From contig QKWP01000007.1 in assembly GCA_003550325.1 (NCBI GenBank), positions 604,862 through 668,861 of the forward strand: a stretch of 64,000 bases of DNA. Direction: 5' to 3'. The position numbers and the translations under genes are program-made. This document shows positions 10,325-21,370 of this stretch, one piece after another. The notes below the pieces were generated by a model. The model made no database searches. It saw only the letters and a list, made by a program, of their open reading frames with translations, and was not told the origin of the DNA. Position 1 is the first letter of the stretch. Every line of letters begins with the position of its first letter. The stretch comes from Gigaspora rosea. Lineage: Eukaryota; Glomeromycota; Glomeromycetes; Diversisporales; Gigasporaceae.

Positions 10325-11845
10325 TTTGGCGCTAAACAAGTTTACTTAATGCATAAAGTTAAAATTAATTAGTAAAATTTTGACAATCATAAGATTTTAT
10401 AAAATTTTATTAATAAAATTCTATAAAATCTTATAATTCACAAATTTTATTAATGCACTAAATAACCTTTGTCCAGCATTCAAAAATACATCAAATTGGC
10501 ATAATTATTTTTATTTTACTTAAATTTTAGATATTAGATGCATAATTTTTGATTTTGATCAAAAAAGTCAAATTTAAGCATCTTTTCTCCAAATTTCAAG
10601 TAAATAAAAAAGATTCTGCTGATTTAATGTATTTTTAGATGCTGAACAAGTTACTTAGTGCATAAAGTTATAATTAATTAGTAAAATTTTGTGTATCATA
10701 AGTTTTATAGAATTTTATTAATAAATCTATAAAATCTTATAATTTGCAAATTTTTATTAATAAATTCTAACCTTATACACTAAGTAAACTTGTTTAGCAT
10801 CTAAAAATACATCAAATCGACATAATAATTATTTTTATTTTACTTGAAATTTGAAGAAAAGATGCTTAAATTTGACTTTTTTGATCAAAATTCAAAAAAT
10901 ATGCATCTAATATCTAAAATTCAAGTAAAATAAAAAATAATTATGCCGATTTGATGTACTTTTGGATGCTAAACAAGTTTACTTAGTGCATAAAGTTAGA
11001 ATTTATTAATAAAAATTTGCAAATTATAAGATTTTGTAGAATTTTATTAATAAAATTCTATAAAATCCTATGATTCACAAAATTTTACTAATTAATTCTA
11101 ACTTTATACACTAAGTAAACTTGTTCAGCATCTAAAAATACATTAAATCGGCAGAAATCTTTTTATTTTACTTGAAATTTTGAGAAAAGATGCTTAAATT
11201 TGACTTTTTTGATTAAAAATCAAAAATTAAGCATTTAATATCTAAAATTCAAGTAAAATAAAAATAATTATGCCGATTTGATGTATTTTTAAATGNNNNN
11301 NNNNNNNNNNNNNNNNNNNNNNNNNNNNNNNNNNNNNNNNNNNNNNNNNNNNNNNNNNNNNNNNNNNNNNNNNNNNNNNNNNNNNNNNNNNNNNNNNNNN
11401 NNNNNNNNNNNNNNNNNNNNNNNNNNNNNNNNNNNNNNNNNNNNNNNNNNNNNNNNNNNNNNNNNNNNNNNNNNNNNNNNNNNNNNNNNNNNNNNNNNNN
11501 NNNNNNNNNNNNNNNNNNNNNNNNNNNNNNNNNNNNNNNNNNNNNNNNNNNNNNNNNNNNNNNNNNNNNNNNNNNNNNNNNNNNNNNNNNNNNNNNNNNN
11601 NNNNNNNNNNNNNNNNNNNNNNNNNNNNNNNNNNNNNNNNNNNNNNNNNNNNNNNNNNNNNNNNNNNNNNNNNNNNNNNNNTTTTTATTTTACTTGAAAT
11701 TTGGAGAAAAGATGCTTAAATTTGACTTTTTTGATCAAAAATCAAAAATTATGCATCTAATATCTAAAATTCAAGTAAAGTAAAAATAATTATGCTGATT
11801 TGATGTATTTTTGGATGCTGAACAAGTTTATTTAGTGCAAATCAT
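10325..11845. repeat. Tandem satellite of alternating palindromes
   Basis: A unit of about 310-330 bp repeats, with landmarks near 10335, 10643 and 10970 and again near 11820. Each unit holds two palindromes. One has ends AACAAGTTTACTTAGTGCAT and its complement, around a GAATTTTATTAATAAAATTC core. The other runs between AAATACATCAAATCGGCAT and ATGCCGATTTGATGTATTT around TTTTTGATCAAAAA. The assembly gap falls inside the array, as expected for a collapsed satellite. No coding potential. Confidence 0.85.
11296..11691. other. Assembly gap (396 N)
   Basis: Unresolved bases inside the palindromic satellite; the number of N's may not reflect the true size. Confidence 0.99.
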
Positions 11846-12547
11846 TATCAGTGATTAATATAAAATAAAATTTTAATATTTTTAATTATTATTATTAAAA
11901 ATTTTATATAGTTATTTTGGGCAATTTTGATTGGCTAATAAAACTATATTATATAGCACCTGATAATCCCTCTGACTACCTCCCCTAAAAAATCAGATGA
12001 TAAATGTCTCTACCCTTACATCTCTATAATCTATACTTATAAAACTCTTATTTATAAACGTATAAGTTGTTCATAATAGTTATAAGAGTCACATACAATC
12101 AGAAGCATTGGTTTTGTTAGCTATAATTTGTGGTATGAATGTATGAAAATACGTACTGTATAATATAAAAAATAGGCACAGGTTATATTAACTGTAACAA
12201 TAAAATCTATAAAATAGATAATATTTGTATTCATATTGGAAAAATTGCATTTATATTAAAAAAGAGTAAAATACATTATTAATATTAAAGATTATCACAT
12301 TGAATAATATTGCTGTATTAATGTTTTTAATAATTACTACATCATATTATATATTATAATTTTTAACCATAACGATAAGAGCTATTAAATATGCTTTTTA
12401 ATAACATAGATTGAATACCAAAAATTTTTCATATTTCAATATATTGAAAAGCATCAAACTACTAATTTATCAATATTTAATCAACAAATCATATTTGATG
12501 AAAATTATCTAACATGATAGCCAATTAAAAAGAAGTTCTGTCATGCT

Positions 12548-12827
12548 GACATCTCTTATATAGATCATATTTGGATTTTGCCAATTTTGGCCCAATTTGC
12601 TAAAAATTATAAATCTACATACATTTTTTAAATAAATTTTGATTCAGTAATTAGAATTGAATGAACTTTTTTTTGTTAAATGCTCCCCACTAAGTGCTTT
12701 ATTTTAAAAAAAGTTCATTTAAATTGGACTGCTAGATGCCAAAATAATTGCCAAAAACTGTTTTTTTACTTCTCAAATTTTAGGAGTTTTTGCTAAAAAT
12801 TTAAAATATGCCTCTATACTAGATGTC
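12548..12827. repeat. Dispersed repeat RB, copy 1 (second at 58887-59150)
   Basis: This 280-bp stretch matches 58887-59150 in direct orientation, sharing GAATTGAATGAACTTTTTTT, TGCCAAAAAC, GGTTTTTGCTAAAA-like text and CTCTATACTAGATGTC. The two ends are weakly inverted (GACATCTCTTATATAG and CTATACTAGATGTC), so it is probably a MITE-type element. No target duplication was identified. Confidence 0.6.
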
Positions 12828-12836
12828 CAGGTCCTG

Positions 12837-13136
12837 TCTGTATTATTTTGCTAAAAATTACTTTATTGACACTCTATTTCACTAACAAATTATTCACTAA
12901 CAAGTTCATTTTGCCAACAGTTCATTTTACTAAAGCTTATTTTACCAACAAGTTTTTTTCTAATAAGCATACAGTACTAACTTTAACAAATTCTACTCTA
13001 ACTCTAATAGCAATGATCAAAATCACTATGTTGATGAAATGAGCTCAGTAAAATAAACTTTGGTAAAATGAACTTGTTGGTAAATAATTTGTTGGTGAAA
13101 TAGTGTGTTTATAAAGTAATTGTTAGTGAAATAATC
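12837..13136. mobile_element. Foldback-like element with arms of short tandem units, copy 1
   Basis: The left arm is a run of variants of TTCACTAACAA, TTTTACCAACAA and related words (about 12845-12960). The right arm is the reverse complement: GGTAAAATGAACTTGTTGG, then TTTGTTGGTGAAATAG. The arms flank a middle containing CTCTAACTCTAATAG. Two relatives are at 34413-35283 and 60735-62160. Long inverted arms made of short direct repeats are the hallmark of foldback-type DNA elements. No protein is encoded. Confidence 0.7.
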
Positions 13137-13608
13137 ACAACCCCAAAATATATATTAATAGGTCAGATAATGTTTAGGTTTATTATAAAATTACTAAAAA
13201 TAGGGAACGTTTAAAGTGTTGTGCATCATATGTTTTTGACTATTTAGTTAAAGTTAGGGTAAGGGTTAGTTCGGGGTTAGGGTTAGAGCATGTTTTATAT
13301 GTAAAATCACCTTCCCGACATTTTTTATTAGTGCATCAATATAGGTTTAAGCATTGGTTTTCTTGTATTCTTCGTTTTCTCGCTTTTTTTCTTCTTTTTT
13401 TCTTTGTCGGGCTGATCTGTGTCGATCAAAACAAACAATTTGATTAGCCTTATATCACGTGATTGCACAACGCTTTAAACGACCCCTAAAAATAGAAAGA
13501 TTTGCAAAACTCTTAAAATAAGCAAAATTACTATAAATAGAAAGATCTGCATAAAACCAAAAATAAACAAACTAATACCTGTCCAATCTATGTATATTTC
13601 AGGGACCT
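13137..13608. mobile_element. hAT-type element, AGGACC family, interrupted by a Mutator-like MITE
   Basis: The left end ACCCCAAAATATATATTAATAGGTCAG-like text (start ACAACCCC) and right end TCTATGTATATTTCAGGGACCT match the termini of the copies at 5275-6064 and 42549-42729. Subterminal AAATAGAAAGATCTGC is shared too. The expected 8-bp duplication is not seen, perhaps because the left end abuts and is altered by the foldback element. The MITE at 13203-13485 splits the left subterminal region. Confidence 0.65.
13194..13494. mobile_element. Mutator-like MITE, GGG...CCC family, copy 1
   Basis: The element 13203-13485 is flanked by a perfect 9-bp TSD CTAAAAATA (13194-13202, 13486-13494). Its inverted ends are GGGAACGTTTAAAG and CTTTAAACGACCC, with inner TTGTGCATCA against GATTGCACAA. 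The interior has telomere-like GGTTAGGGTTAG and TTCCCGACATTTTTTATTA. Two more copies are at 21818-22100 and 22783-23062. The 9-bp TSD and GGG ends fit Mutator-like elements. Confidence 0.85.
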
Positions 13609-15134
13609 GGTATAGTCATGCAATTTTCTTTTTTTTTATTATTATTCTATTCTCTTTTCCCTTTTTAGTAATCTATTTTTAGTCAATATGTATACTTAGT
13701 AAAACTTGATGTTGTTGACATAGTCACCTAAACACGGCACTATAGTTTTTTAGTATAGCTAATCATTACCTGTTGCATCCAGATAGGAAAATTTGATAAG
13801 TGGGATAAATTCAATTTGTTTGATACATTGAATTTGTTTAATATATCGAATTTATTTGATATATCGAATTTATTTGATATATTGAAAATAAGCACCCCAA
13901 AAATAAGAACCTTGGCCCGCATTATGTGCAACTTATTTTCAGAGGAATACGGTATCAAATTTATTTAATAAATTAAATTTATCTAATATATAAAATTAAT
14001 CTAATACAACCAACTCTTTCTATAATGAACTGTTGTTCTGGTTATAAAAAAAGTTCACTATAAAATTACTATGTTTTCTTAAGAAAACAACTCTTTTTAT
14101 ACTGAACTATTATAAAATTCAAGAATTTTTAGTCATTATATCCAGAGATTGTTATAGAGAGGTTCAGTATAAAGAGATTTGACTGTATATTGAACCTGGT
14201 AACTTGCTAGAACAAGTAAGAGTAGTAGAATTGGCGAACAAGTTCATTAAGAGACGCAGTAATGTAAAAAGTATAAATACGATGTCTTTTGCCTTTACAA
14301 TAAAGTAGAGCTTGAGAGCTCGAAGCTTAGGAAAAAGCTCAGATAGAGTTCAACGTTGTTAAGTGATAACCTTCGAAATTAAAGTAGAAGTGTTTGCTCT
14401 AGAAATTATCCCAAAGATCCGTGAATTAATAAATAGTTATTATTATATACTGATAACCTCCCGATAGGTGAAATTCGTATTAAAGACTAATCTCATGATC
14501 ATTAGCGTCTCGTGAACTTTTTTAGACCCTAGATCCTCGGACCAAGTCTATCCACGCCTCAATCGAAGCCTTACTATTATTAGGGTTGAATTAGAGTAGT
14601 TTGTTTGGGTTTAGTGGTTCATAGTTGTGATATTTAGACGTAGGCATTATATTCACCCTCATAACGTACGTACTTGGGAGGTAACTCAACTAAGCAATCA
14701 AAACTATGTCAGCAATATTAGTAATTTTATTATGATCAGATTTTCGGCATTGAAATTAAATGATCGATTAAAATATCTTTTATTTTAAATAATTACAAAA
14801 AAAGCACAAAATTCTAAACGATTCACCAGAATATTGTGCTACTTTTTATAAATTCTTTTGAGTGAGAACTATTCGTAAGTACTATTTCCAAAAAGTTACG
14901 TTCGACTTTATGAAAAGTTCTAATAAAATTTTGTTTGTACTTATTGGACATAATTTTATAATAAAATTTATAGTCGAAGACTCAAAACTTACATATTAAC
15001 AAAAATATTTTCGAACGTAAATTTGTTTTCTGTCACGTTATAAACAATCTATGAAAATTTCCGGCCAATTCATTGCTTTTTTAATGTATTGAATCATTTT
15101 GAAACCGAAGATTTTAATAATATATTTATCGTTA
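13609..15134. other. AT-rich intergenic DNA with short repeats
   Basis: About 13795-13995 is a degenerate 18-bp tandem array near GAATTTATTTGATATATC. About 14025-14190 repeats the dispersed inverted pair around CTTTTTATACTGAAC. About 14195-14470 has an LTR-like feel (GTATAAATACG followed by AATAAAG) but no second LTR or inner coding region was found. No gene is recognised. Confidence 0.4.
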
Positions 15135-15400
15135 TTACATAAGGCCGTTCGAAGTTGATTCTTCGGTTGAAATCACTTTCTAAGACTCTCGGGGGGGGGG
15201 GGGGCAAACGAATCATGAAACGAACATATGGTAAAAATGATCAAATGTGGGCCAATTTCATTGGTCGATGTAAATCAGGTGATTGGCGAGAGTCATCCAG
15301 CGTTTTGATTGGTTGTTCATTTTTCGGGGGGACTTCAGTACCGCGCAATATATTAGTAAATGTTACCGAGTATGTACACTAGTATAAAAACAATTCACCT
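15135..15400 (+). repeat. Repeat RC, copy 1, with a poly(G) run
   Basis: This block matches the AT-shifted stretch 37565-37800 in direct orientation, for example AATTTCATTGGTCGATGTAAATCAGGTGA here and AATTTCATTGGTTGATATAAATCAGGTGA there (shown in part). The 37.6-kb copy differs largely by C-to-T and G-to-A changes. A run of 13-14 G's sits near 15191-15204. A 75-codon plus frame (15155-15382) crosses the G-run but lacks any motif and is not called as a gene. Confidence 0.6.
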
Positions 15401-15557
15401 CAAAATTGAAATCAAATGATCTACGTCGTACTTAAAACTTTTTTTTTGTTTTTTTTTTGTGTCACAATATACGTAGATCAAAATTCTTAAATTGGATTAC
15501 CCAGATAATTTCGCCATTGCCTTTGTTGCCTTTTACACACCTCATTATTTGATTCAC

Positions 15558-15572
15558 GATTATATAAACTTA
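15558..15572 (+). promoter_or_regulatory. Possible TATA element of the Zn-cluster gene
   Basis: ATTATATAAACTTAA lies about 160 bases before the ATG at 15731 in an otherwise T-rich upstream region. Position and text fit a TATA box, but AT-rich DNA gives many such words by chance. Confidence 0.35.
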
Positions 15573-15730
15573 ACAAATAAAATATATGTATTTTTTTCTT
15601 TTTTTCTATTAAATAATAATAATATATAAAGTTTAATAACATACTTTGTTCATACCTTTTGATTATAACTACAAAATCTCTGTTGTCGCCAACATCCGTG
15701 TCTATAATAATATTTATTGGTTAATCAATT

Positions 15731-16468
15731 ATGTCTTTTCAACGACAACAAAAACAACAACAACAGCAGCGAAGAGGTTTTTATGTGACTAGGGCATGTA
15801 CAAATTGCCAGAAAAAACATACAAAATGCTCTGGAGGAGCAACTTGTAAACGTTGTACACTACGTAATCTTGAATGTACTTTTATTGCTTCAGGTAAAAA
15901 ACGCGGGCCGAAAACGGATAGTAAATACTCAGTACAGGTTTATGTTCCTAACGGTTCTGAAAATGAATTTGATGGAATATCTATGCTATCTTCCGCAATC
16001 CTTAATCCTGTGCAAGGTCATGCATCGACTCTATCTCTATCTGGATGCCTTCAACAACAACCAGTTAATGTTGATGATGTTACTTTTTATTCTGACTTCT
16101 CTGATCCAGAACAGGTCTATATTCTCAACAATTTTGAAAATGACATTGATGGAACATCTATGCCATATTCTATGACCTCTAATCCCTTGCAGGGTCATGC
16201 ATCGACTCTATCTCTATCTGGATATCCTCAACAGCAATCTAATTTTGATGATGTCACTCTTTATTCTGACTCCTATGAAGAAACAATCAACAATGCTTTT
16301 CAAAATGTCGGACCCTTTTCTTATCAAACACACATCGACACCGGATACACTATGCAAAGCAATAATCTTACAGAAAACACATCTAATAATAATAATAATA
16401 ACAATAATAATAATTTCTTTTATGATTTATTTTCTGATAATATCTATATTCCATCATTCCGCAATTAA
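15731..16468 (+). CDS. Zn(II)2Cys6 fungal-type transcription factor, small, with an internal duplication
   Basis: A 245-residue intact frame starting at the first ATG (context TCAATTATG) and ending in TAA. Residues 23-49 form a binuclear zinc cluster: Cys23-x2-Cys26-x6-Cys33-x5-Cys39-x2-Cys42-x6-Cys49, preceded by a Gln-rich start and followed by the basic stretch KKRGPK (56-61). This is the DNA-binding motif of fungal regulators, so the product is probably a nuclear transcription factor. The rest lacks the large fungal_trans domain found in long members. Instead, residues 70-122 and 129-180 are two copies of one about 52-residue block sharing QGHASTLSLSG and DDVT.YSD, the product of an internal duplication. 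An Asn run (about 219-229, encoded mostly by AAT) precedes a short acidic/aromatic tail that could be an activation segment. Target genes are unknown. No intron is needed. Confidence 0.88.
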   Translation: MSFQRQQKQQQQQRRGFYVTRACTNCQKKHTKCSGGATCKRCTLRNLECTFIASGKKRGPKTDSKYSVQVYVPNGSENEFDGISMLSSAILNPVQGHASTLSLSGCLQQQPVNVDDVTFYSDFSDPEQVYILNNFENDIDGTSMPYSMTSNPLQGHASTLSLSGYPQQQSNFDDVTLYSDSYEETINNAFQNVGPFSYQTHIDTGYTMQSNNLTENTSNNNNNNNNNNFFYDLFSDNIYIPSFRN

Positions 16469-17927
16469 ACCATTTTTGTTTTTGACATCCCACTTATCCC
16501 ACTTGAAGTCGGTAATAAGCACAAAATTTTTATTCAATTAATCGTTATTCTTTTATTTCTTATATCTACTGTATTCATAGTTTAAATGATTTTGTGAATA
16601 GGGTATTAATTGTTTAAATGTACAAACCATAAATAGTTCGGTTCTAAGAAACAAATATTATGTACATGATGTTTTATTATTATTTTTGTTATTTTACTTT
16701 ATTACTTGGAGCGAATAAAATTATACTTAGATACAGTATAAACTCTCAAAACTGATTCTGTCAAATCTGTTATTCAAATTTGATACTGTCAAATCTGATA
16801 AAATATTAATCTACAGATTTGCTTCTGTATATAAATCTAATAGTTTATAATGTTTTCAAATCTGATACCTCTCAAGACCCATCCACCATGCATACCGATT
16901 TTGATAATTGAACCTAGTTGCCTCTCAGAAATTTTTTCCACTTAATGAGTTTCTGCAGTTTCATTAGTAGAATTCGCGTAATTTTTGCGTAATTCTTTTT
17001 TTGCCGCACATTTTTTTTGTTTGGCACCTATAATAATGGCTGAAGCTATATTGCGTATTCATTAAATCTCGCTCTCCAATCAACCGTTACACCCCTCTTG
17101 TATAATACCATTTTTTCACATAGTACCTCAGGGTATTATTTAATTTATATTGACATGTTTGAAAATATTGGAGGACACTGTATGTAGCGCTGTACGTACA
17201 GAAAATCAACGTTTGGAATTTTTGACCATTACAGATATTATTAATAAACAAGTTAATGTCATGATTATAAAGACTTATAAAAAATAATTCTGAAACCAAT
17301 AAAACTTGCTTGTTAATCATATCATAATTTTGTATATTCGAAATGACTACATTTTAATTTTTCTTTTTTTTTTTTTTGGTATACTTCTAGTTTAATAAAT
17401 TTAAGAATATGTGCTGTAAAATGAAATTTTAAGGTTATGATCAATATTAAACATTTCACATTTAGCTGTTTTAAAAATCATCTTTGATATTATCTATATA
17501 CGCAATTATTATTTTAAAATCAAAATATTTTATTAAATATAATTATACAATAATTGATAATTTAAAATTTATGGTAAAAAAAAAAAGTATACTATACTAT
17601 ATATAATTTTATTAGTAAAGTTTAAAGTAAGAGTGTTGTTATAAATTAAGGGTTAGTATACCATTTTCTTAGAACACTAAGTGTTAATATTAGTTTTTAG
17701 GATCTAACGCTGTGAAGTTGAACACCACTAATGTAAGCTTTAGTAAACTCATAAACCAATATTGCAAAAAAGCAAAAAATTGCCAAATTTTTTTTAAAAA
17801 AACTTCTTTTTGCATAAGTCAATTTATAATAATATTAGATTATGTTTATTGTTTACTTAAAACACTATAGTAATTATATATATTAATAAACTTGCAATAT
17901 AGTTCTTTAAAGTTTGCATGAGTACCA
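16469..17927. other. Downstream and intergenic DNA of the Zn-cluster gene
   Basis: GAATAAAATT near 16714 could serve in polyadenylation. About 16745-16870 repeats words close to TCAAATCTGATAC. Nothing else is recognised; the short minus frame at 17087-17320 has no motif. Confidence 0.4.
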
Positions 17928-18150
17928 TAGTGATGGCGCAAAAAATTTGCCGGTCCGTGATCATCGGGCCAATCGGACAAACTTAAGCTCGGAAAAATAC
18001 CTAAGACAAGTTGATAAGTCTAACTGATATTTCGTTACTAGCATTAAAAACAACAAGAACAATAGCAATAAGATTCTTTGGCAAATTCCCTTGGCTCGAT
18101 CGGGAGCACTGAATTCAGCTCAAATATCACGGGACCGAATGGTGGCACTA
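17928..18150. mobile_element. Probable hAT-type MITE with TAGTG ends
   Basis: The left end TAGTGATGGCGCAAAAAATT then CCGGTCCGTGAT and the right end ATCACGGGACCGAATGGTGGCACTA (shown in part) are imperfect inverted repeats starting TAGTG. The segment is less AT-rich than the flanks. Flanks GAGTACCA and GAGAGTAG do not form a clear 8-bp TSD. Confidence 0.5.
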
Positions 18151-18354
18151 GAGAGTAGTTTATACAAAAATCTTGCATAATTATTTTTGTTAGAACTCAA
18201 AGAATGTTTTTATAAGCAAAATATTGAGATATTATATGTACGTGTGTTTCATATAAATAGTAATTACCTTCTTTAATTTATTATAAATTATTATATAAAA
18301 ATTGGTTTATTTTTTTTGCTAGGTTTCTCTTCTTTGAGACACGAAACACTATGG

Positions 18355-18985
18355 CGTTTAACAAACTAATTAATCCAAACATAGTTAAGGTCGTATATGA
18401 TCGGATTTTTTAAAGGTTTATTTCACATATGAATTTGCACTAAGTTAGGTATATTACAAATAAAATTGTAGCATATTTTTTAAACTGTAGTTCTAGAACT
18501 AGCTCTACATTGATAATTTTTTAATAACTTTTTATAAAATTTTGTTAAAAATTTTATTTAATAATTGTGACAGATCATAATGAAATCCAGATTAAAATGA
18601 AATGATAGTATAAAATCTCGAAAACTGAATTTTTTTAGGGTGCATTTTTTAGGGTTAGGGGTTTAGGGTTAGGGTTAGTTTTAAAAAAAATTATAATAAA
18701 CAAGTATTAATGGGTTTTAGAAGGTTAGCAGATTAAGTATAGAATGTAGATTTCATTTTAAATTATGATCTGCGACAATAATTAACAAAAATTATTAAAA
18801 AAACCGGCTCTATTTCAGTGTAGAGCTAGTCTAGAATTAGTTTTTTTTAAAAAAATAAGATACAATTTTGTCTGTTGGTTCGCAAAAAAAATGGACCTAA
18901 ATTAGTACAAATTCGTATATAAATTCATATGTGAAATAATCCAGATCATATATGGCCCTACAATGTTTTGATTAATTAGTTTATT
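18355..18985. repeat. Palindromic element with a TTAGGG-type centre
   Basis: Inverted arms of about 290 bp run from TTTAACAAACTAATTAATC to GATTAATTAGTTTATTAAA. Inner pairs include ATTTCACATATGAATTT-like text against AAATTCATATGTGAAAT, and CAGATCATAATGAAAT against ATTTTAAATTATGATCTG. The centre (about 18648-18683) contains TTAGGGTTAGGGGTTTAGGG. No reading frame. It resembles the palindromes at 21777-23144 and 24990-25465 in having telomere-like text near the middle. Confidence 0.7.
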
Positions 18986-18989
18986 AAAC

Positions 18990-20584
18990 ACCCAAACGAT
19001 ACACGTAGCTCGGTTTTTATTCTACTTTATTTTAATTATATTAAATTGGTTTAAAAATTATATACTGTATCTTCACATATAATTAGTATATTTTTAATAA
19101 TTTTTTAGTTTAAACTTTTATTATAAAAATTTTTTTTCTGTAATATTTCAAAATTTAAAATCATTTTGCTACGTAATTTATCTCAAAATTTAATAATAAT
19201 AAAAATCTAATATGCTGTACATAATACAGGCCATTGCGCTGCATATACTGCTAGTTTTTTTTTTATTTAAAAATTCGAAAAGCACTGATCATATACCTAA
19301 AAAAAAAGTTCATAATTAATATATTCATTATTTAATTGCTAATGGCTTGACAACATTCGGGCATTGATCATGCTAACCCAATTTAAGCATTGCTTAGAGC
19401 TTTAACCCGCTTCCACTCTATGTAAAACCTATTTATGCAAATTTTTTGGTATAAGCATAAATTTTTATTCGGATTCATTAATGAAGAATACATTAATTTA
19501 AGTGGTTTTTAGTTTAAACCGGAGGATAACAAAAATCAAATCGAATTAGTAACGGAGTAAGTTTTTTTGCCTAATATTTTTTTTAAATACTTGAAAAATA
19601 GACGTACTTACTTTTTGTAAAAGTTTGAATATCGTATTTTTATGCGGAATTGATGAATGTTGGCCAATATGCTAGATTATGGCCCTGAGCATTATTAGCG
19701 CAATTATTTTTTACTCACCCACTTCCACTCTTCCGCTTTACAGTTCTTTTTTTAAATTTTTTTTATATTGTAGTGCATGGCTAACATCGAAATATTGGTA
19801 ATTTTTGTGTCGAATACAACTCTCTTGTATTGAAATTGTAGTATGTTTGCAATATTTTTTTTATTAGTAAGGAATATATTTGCTTATGACCGCGGGAAAT
19901 TTTTTTAATAAAATATCAAAAGAGCAGATTCGTAGTACCGGAGTTCACTTTTATTCCAGTTTAGATTAAATTAAGTGGTCGGCTAAAGCGAATATATAAT
20001 CTACATACTGCATAAATTACATTCTTTATATCTATTTCTAACCATAATTGCATCAAAAAGGAAACCCTAAGCCTTATCAGACCATTAAGTTAAGAAATGA
20101 TATGACGATCAAGTCACGTGGTAAAAAATTCCATTTTTTTTGCAAACCCCTGTATAATATTAATGCTTTTTTTTATTAATATAAATATATCGATATAATT
20201 TTAAATTACAGTATTAACTAAACATAACAGCATTATAAGTCGCAATGCAATGCAATGCAATTGCCCTGCATGCTTTCAAAAAAAAAAAGAAACAATACCT
20301 CGCAGATTAGTCGTCATATGAGCAGACCGAATATATTATAAGCTACAAATATAAATTATAATGTATTTTAAATAAAATAATTTGTCTTTCAGACATCAGA
20401 ACATGGGACTTGCATCATTTTTCTCATTATAGATTGATTGAATAGCAAAAGGCAAAATATTTCATTAAAGAGGAAAATTATGTTGATGATTATCGTACCA
20501 TAATTATTACGTGCTTTGATGCTTATATAAAAAAATAATGCGTAATCGAGTTACTTTTTTATTTGATTTGTGTTTTTCAATGAG
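18990..20584. other. AT-rich intergenic DNA, nothing recognised
   Basis: No coding region or complete element is seen. A short GCAATGCAATGCAATGCAAT run lies near 20243. Confidence 0.4.
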
Positions 20585-21370
20585 GATAAGACTAGTGATG
20601 TGCCATTTATATGATGTCTTAATTTTTTTAGCGTACAGTACGTACAGCACGTACAGTACGTATAGTTGTATAGTGTGTAGTGATACGGGTCGACCCGGCC
20701 CAACGGCCGGGTCGATGGGCGGGTCGACCCTCAGCCTGCACCTTTGTGGGCCGGGCCGGTTGATAAGAGAAGTATTGGAATCATTTCTCTTCTAAACATG
20801 AATAAAAATCGGCTGTCGTTTATAATAATGTAAGAGAAGTTGGCTTATTTAGGTGATAAATTAGCAAATTCCAAATATAATATAAGGATCAGAAATGTTC
20901 GGTGGCATAGACAATCAATCAATATAAAATACTAACGTGCCGAAAGTTTCTCAAGGACAAAAAGAAAAATAATTAAATCGTTTAATATCACAAGAGTTCG
21001 ACAAGAAACTACCTTATGGCCTTTTCATGTTTAATATAGATATGTAGACTAATTTTGCTCAGAAAAAAATTACACTAGCAAAAGGCAGCCCGGTCGACCG
21101 GCCTGAGCTTTTTTAGGATCGACCCCGGCCCACGATTTTTTCATCGACCCGTATCACTAATAGTGTGTATAGTATGTGAAATACGTATAGTACGCATATG
21201 ATATATAAACTATCTATATACAAAATTTCGCAAGGAATAAATTTGCTTAGAAAATAAAAGACAGATCATAAGGGAAAATTTAAGATATGAATAGTTTTAT
21301 GATTTGTTCTAGAATATTCTAAAAAATTTTTTGCGTACTGTACTATACGCGGCACATCACTAGGTAAGAC
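20585..21370. mobile_element. hAT-type element, TAGTGATGTGCC family, copy 1
   Basis: The element 20593-21362 begins TAGTGATGTGCC and ends GGCACATCACTA, with flanks GATAAGAC and GGTAAGAC (7 of 8 matching). Subterminal arms are built of CGTACAGTACGTA words. It is split by a second hAT element at 20678-21159; without that insert it is about 290 bp. A relative is at 26299-26452 and a truncated end is near 26926. Confidence 0.8.
20670..21167. mobile_element. hAT-type element, TAGTGATACGGG family, nested
   Basis: The element 20678-21159 starts TAGTGATACGGGTCGA and ends TCGACCCGTATCACTA (perfect inverted 16-mers), with a perfect 8-bp TSD ATAGTGTG on both sides. Both ends are GC-rich (GACCCGGCCCAACGGCCGGG). 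The short plus frame 20538-20795 runs across its left border and is an artefact. No transposase is present. Confidence 0.9.

Noticed and set aside
11293-11697. 134-codon frame
   Set aside because: It is almost entirely the run of N's.
20538-20795. 85-codon plus frame across a GC-rich patch
   Set aside because: It crosses the borders of two hAT elements, and its GC-rich text is the element's inverted terminus.
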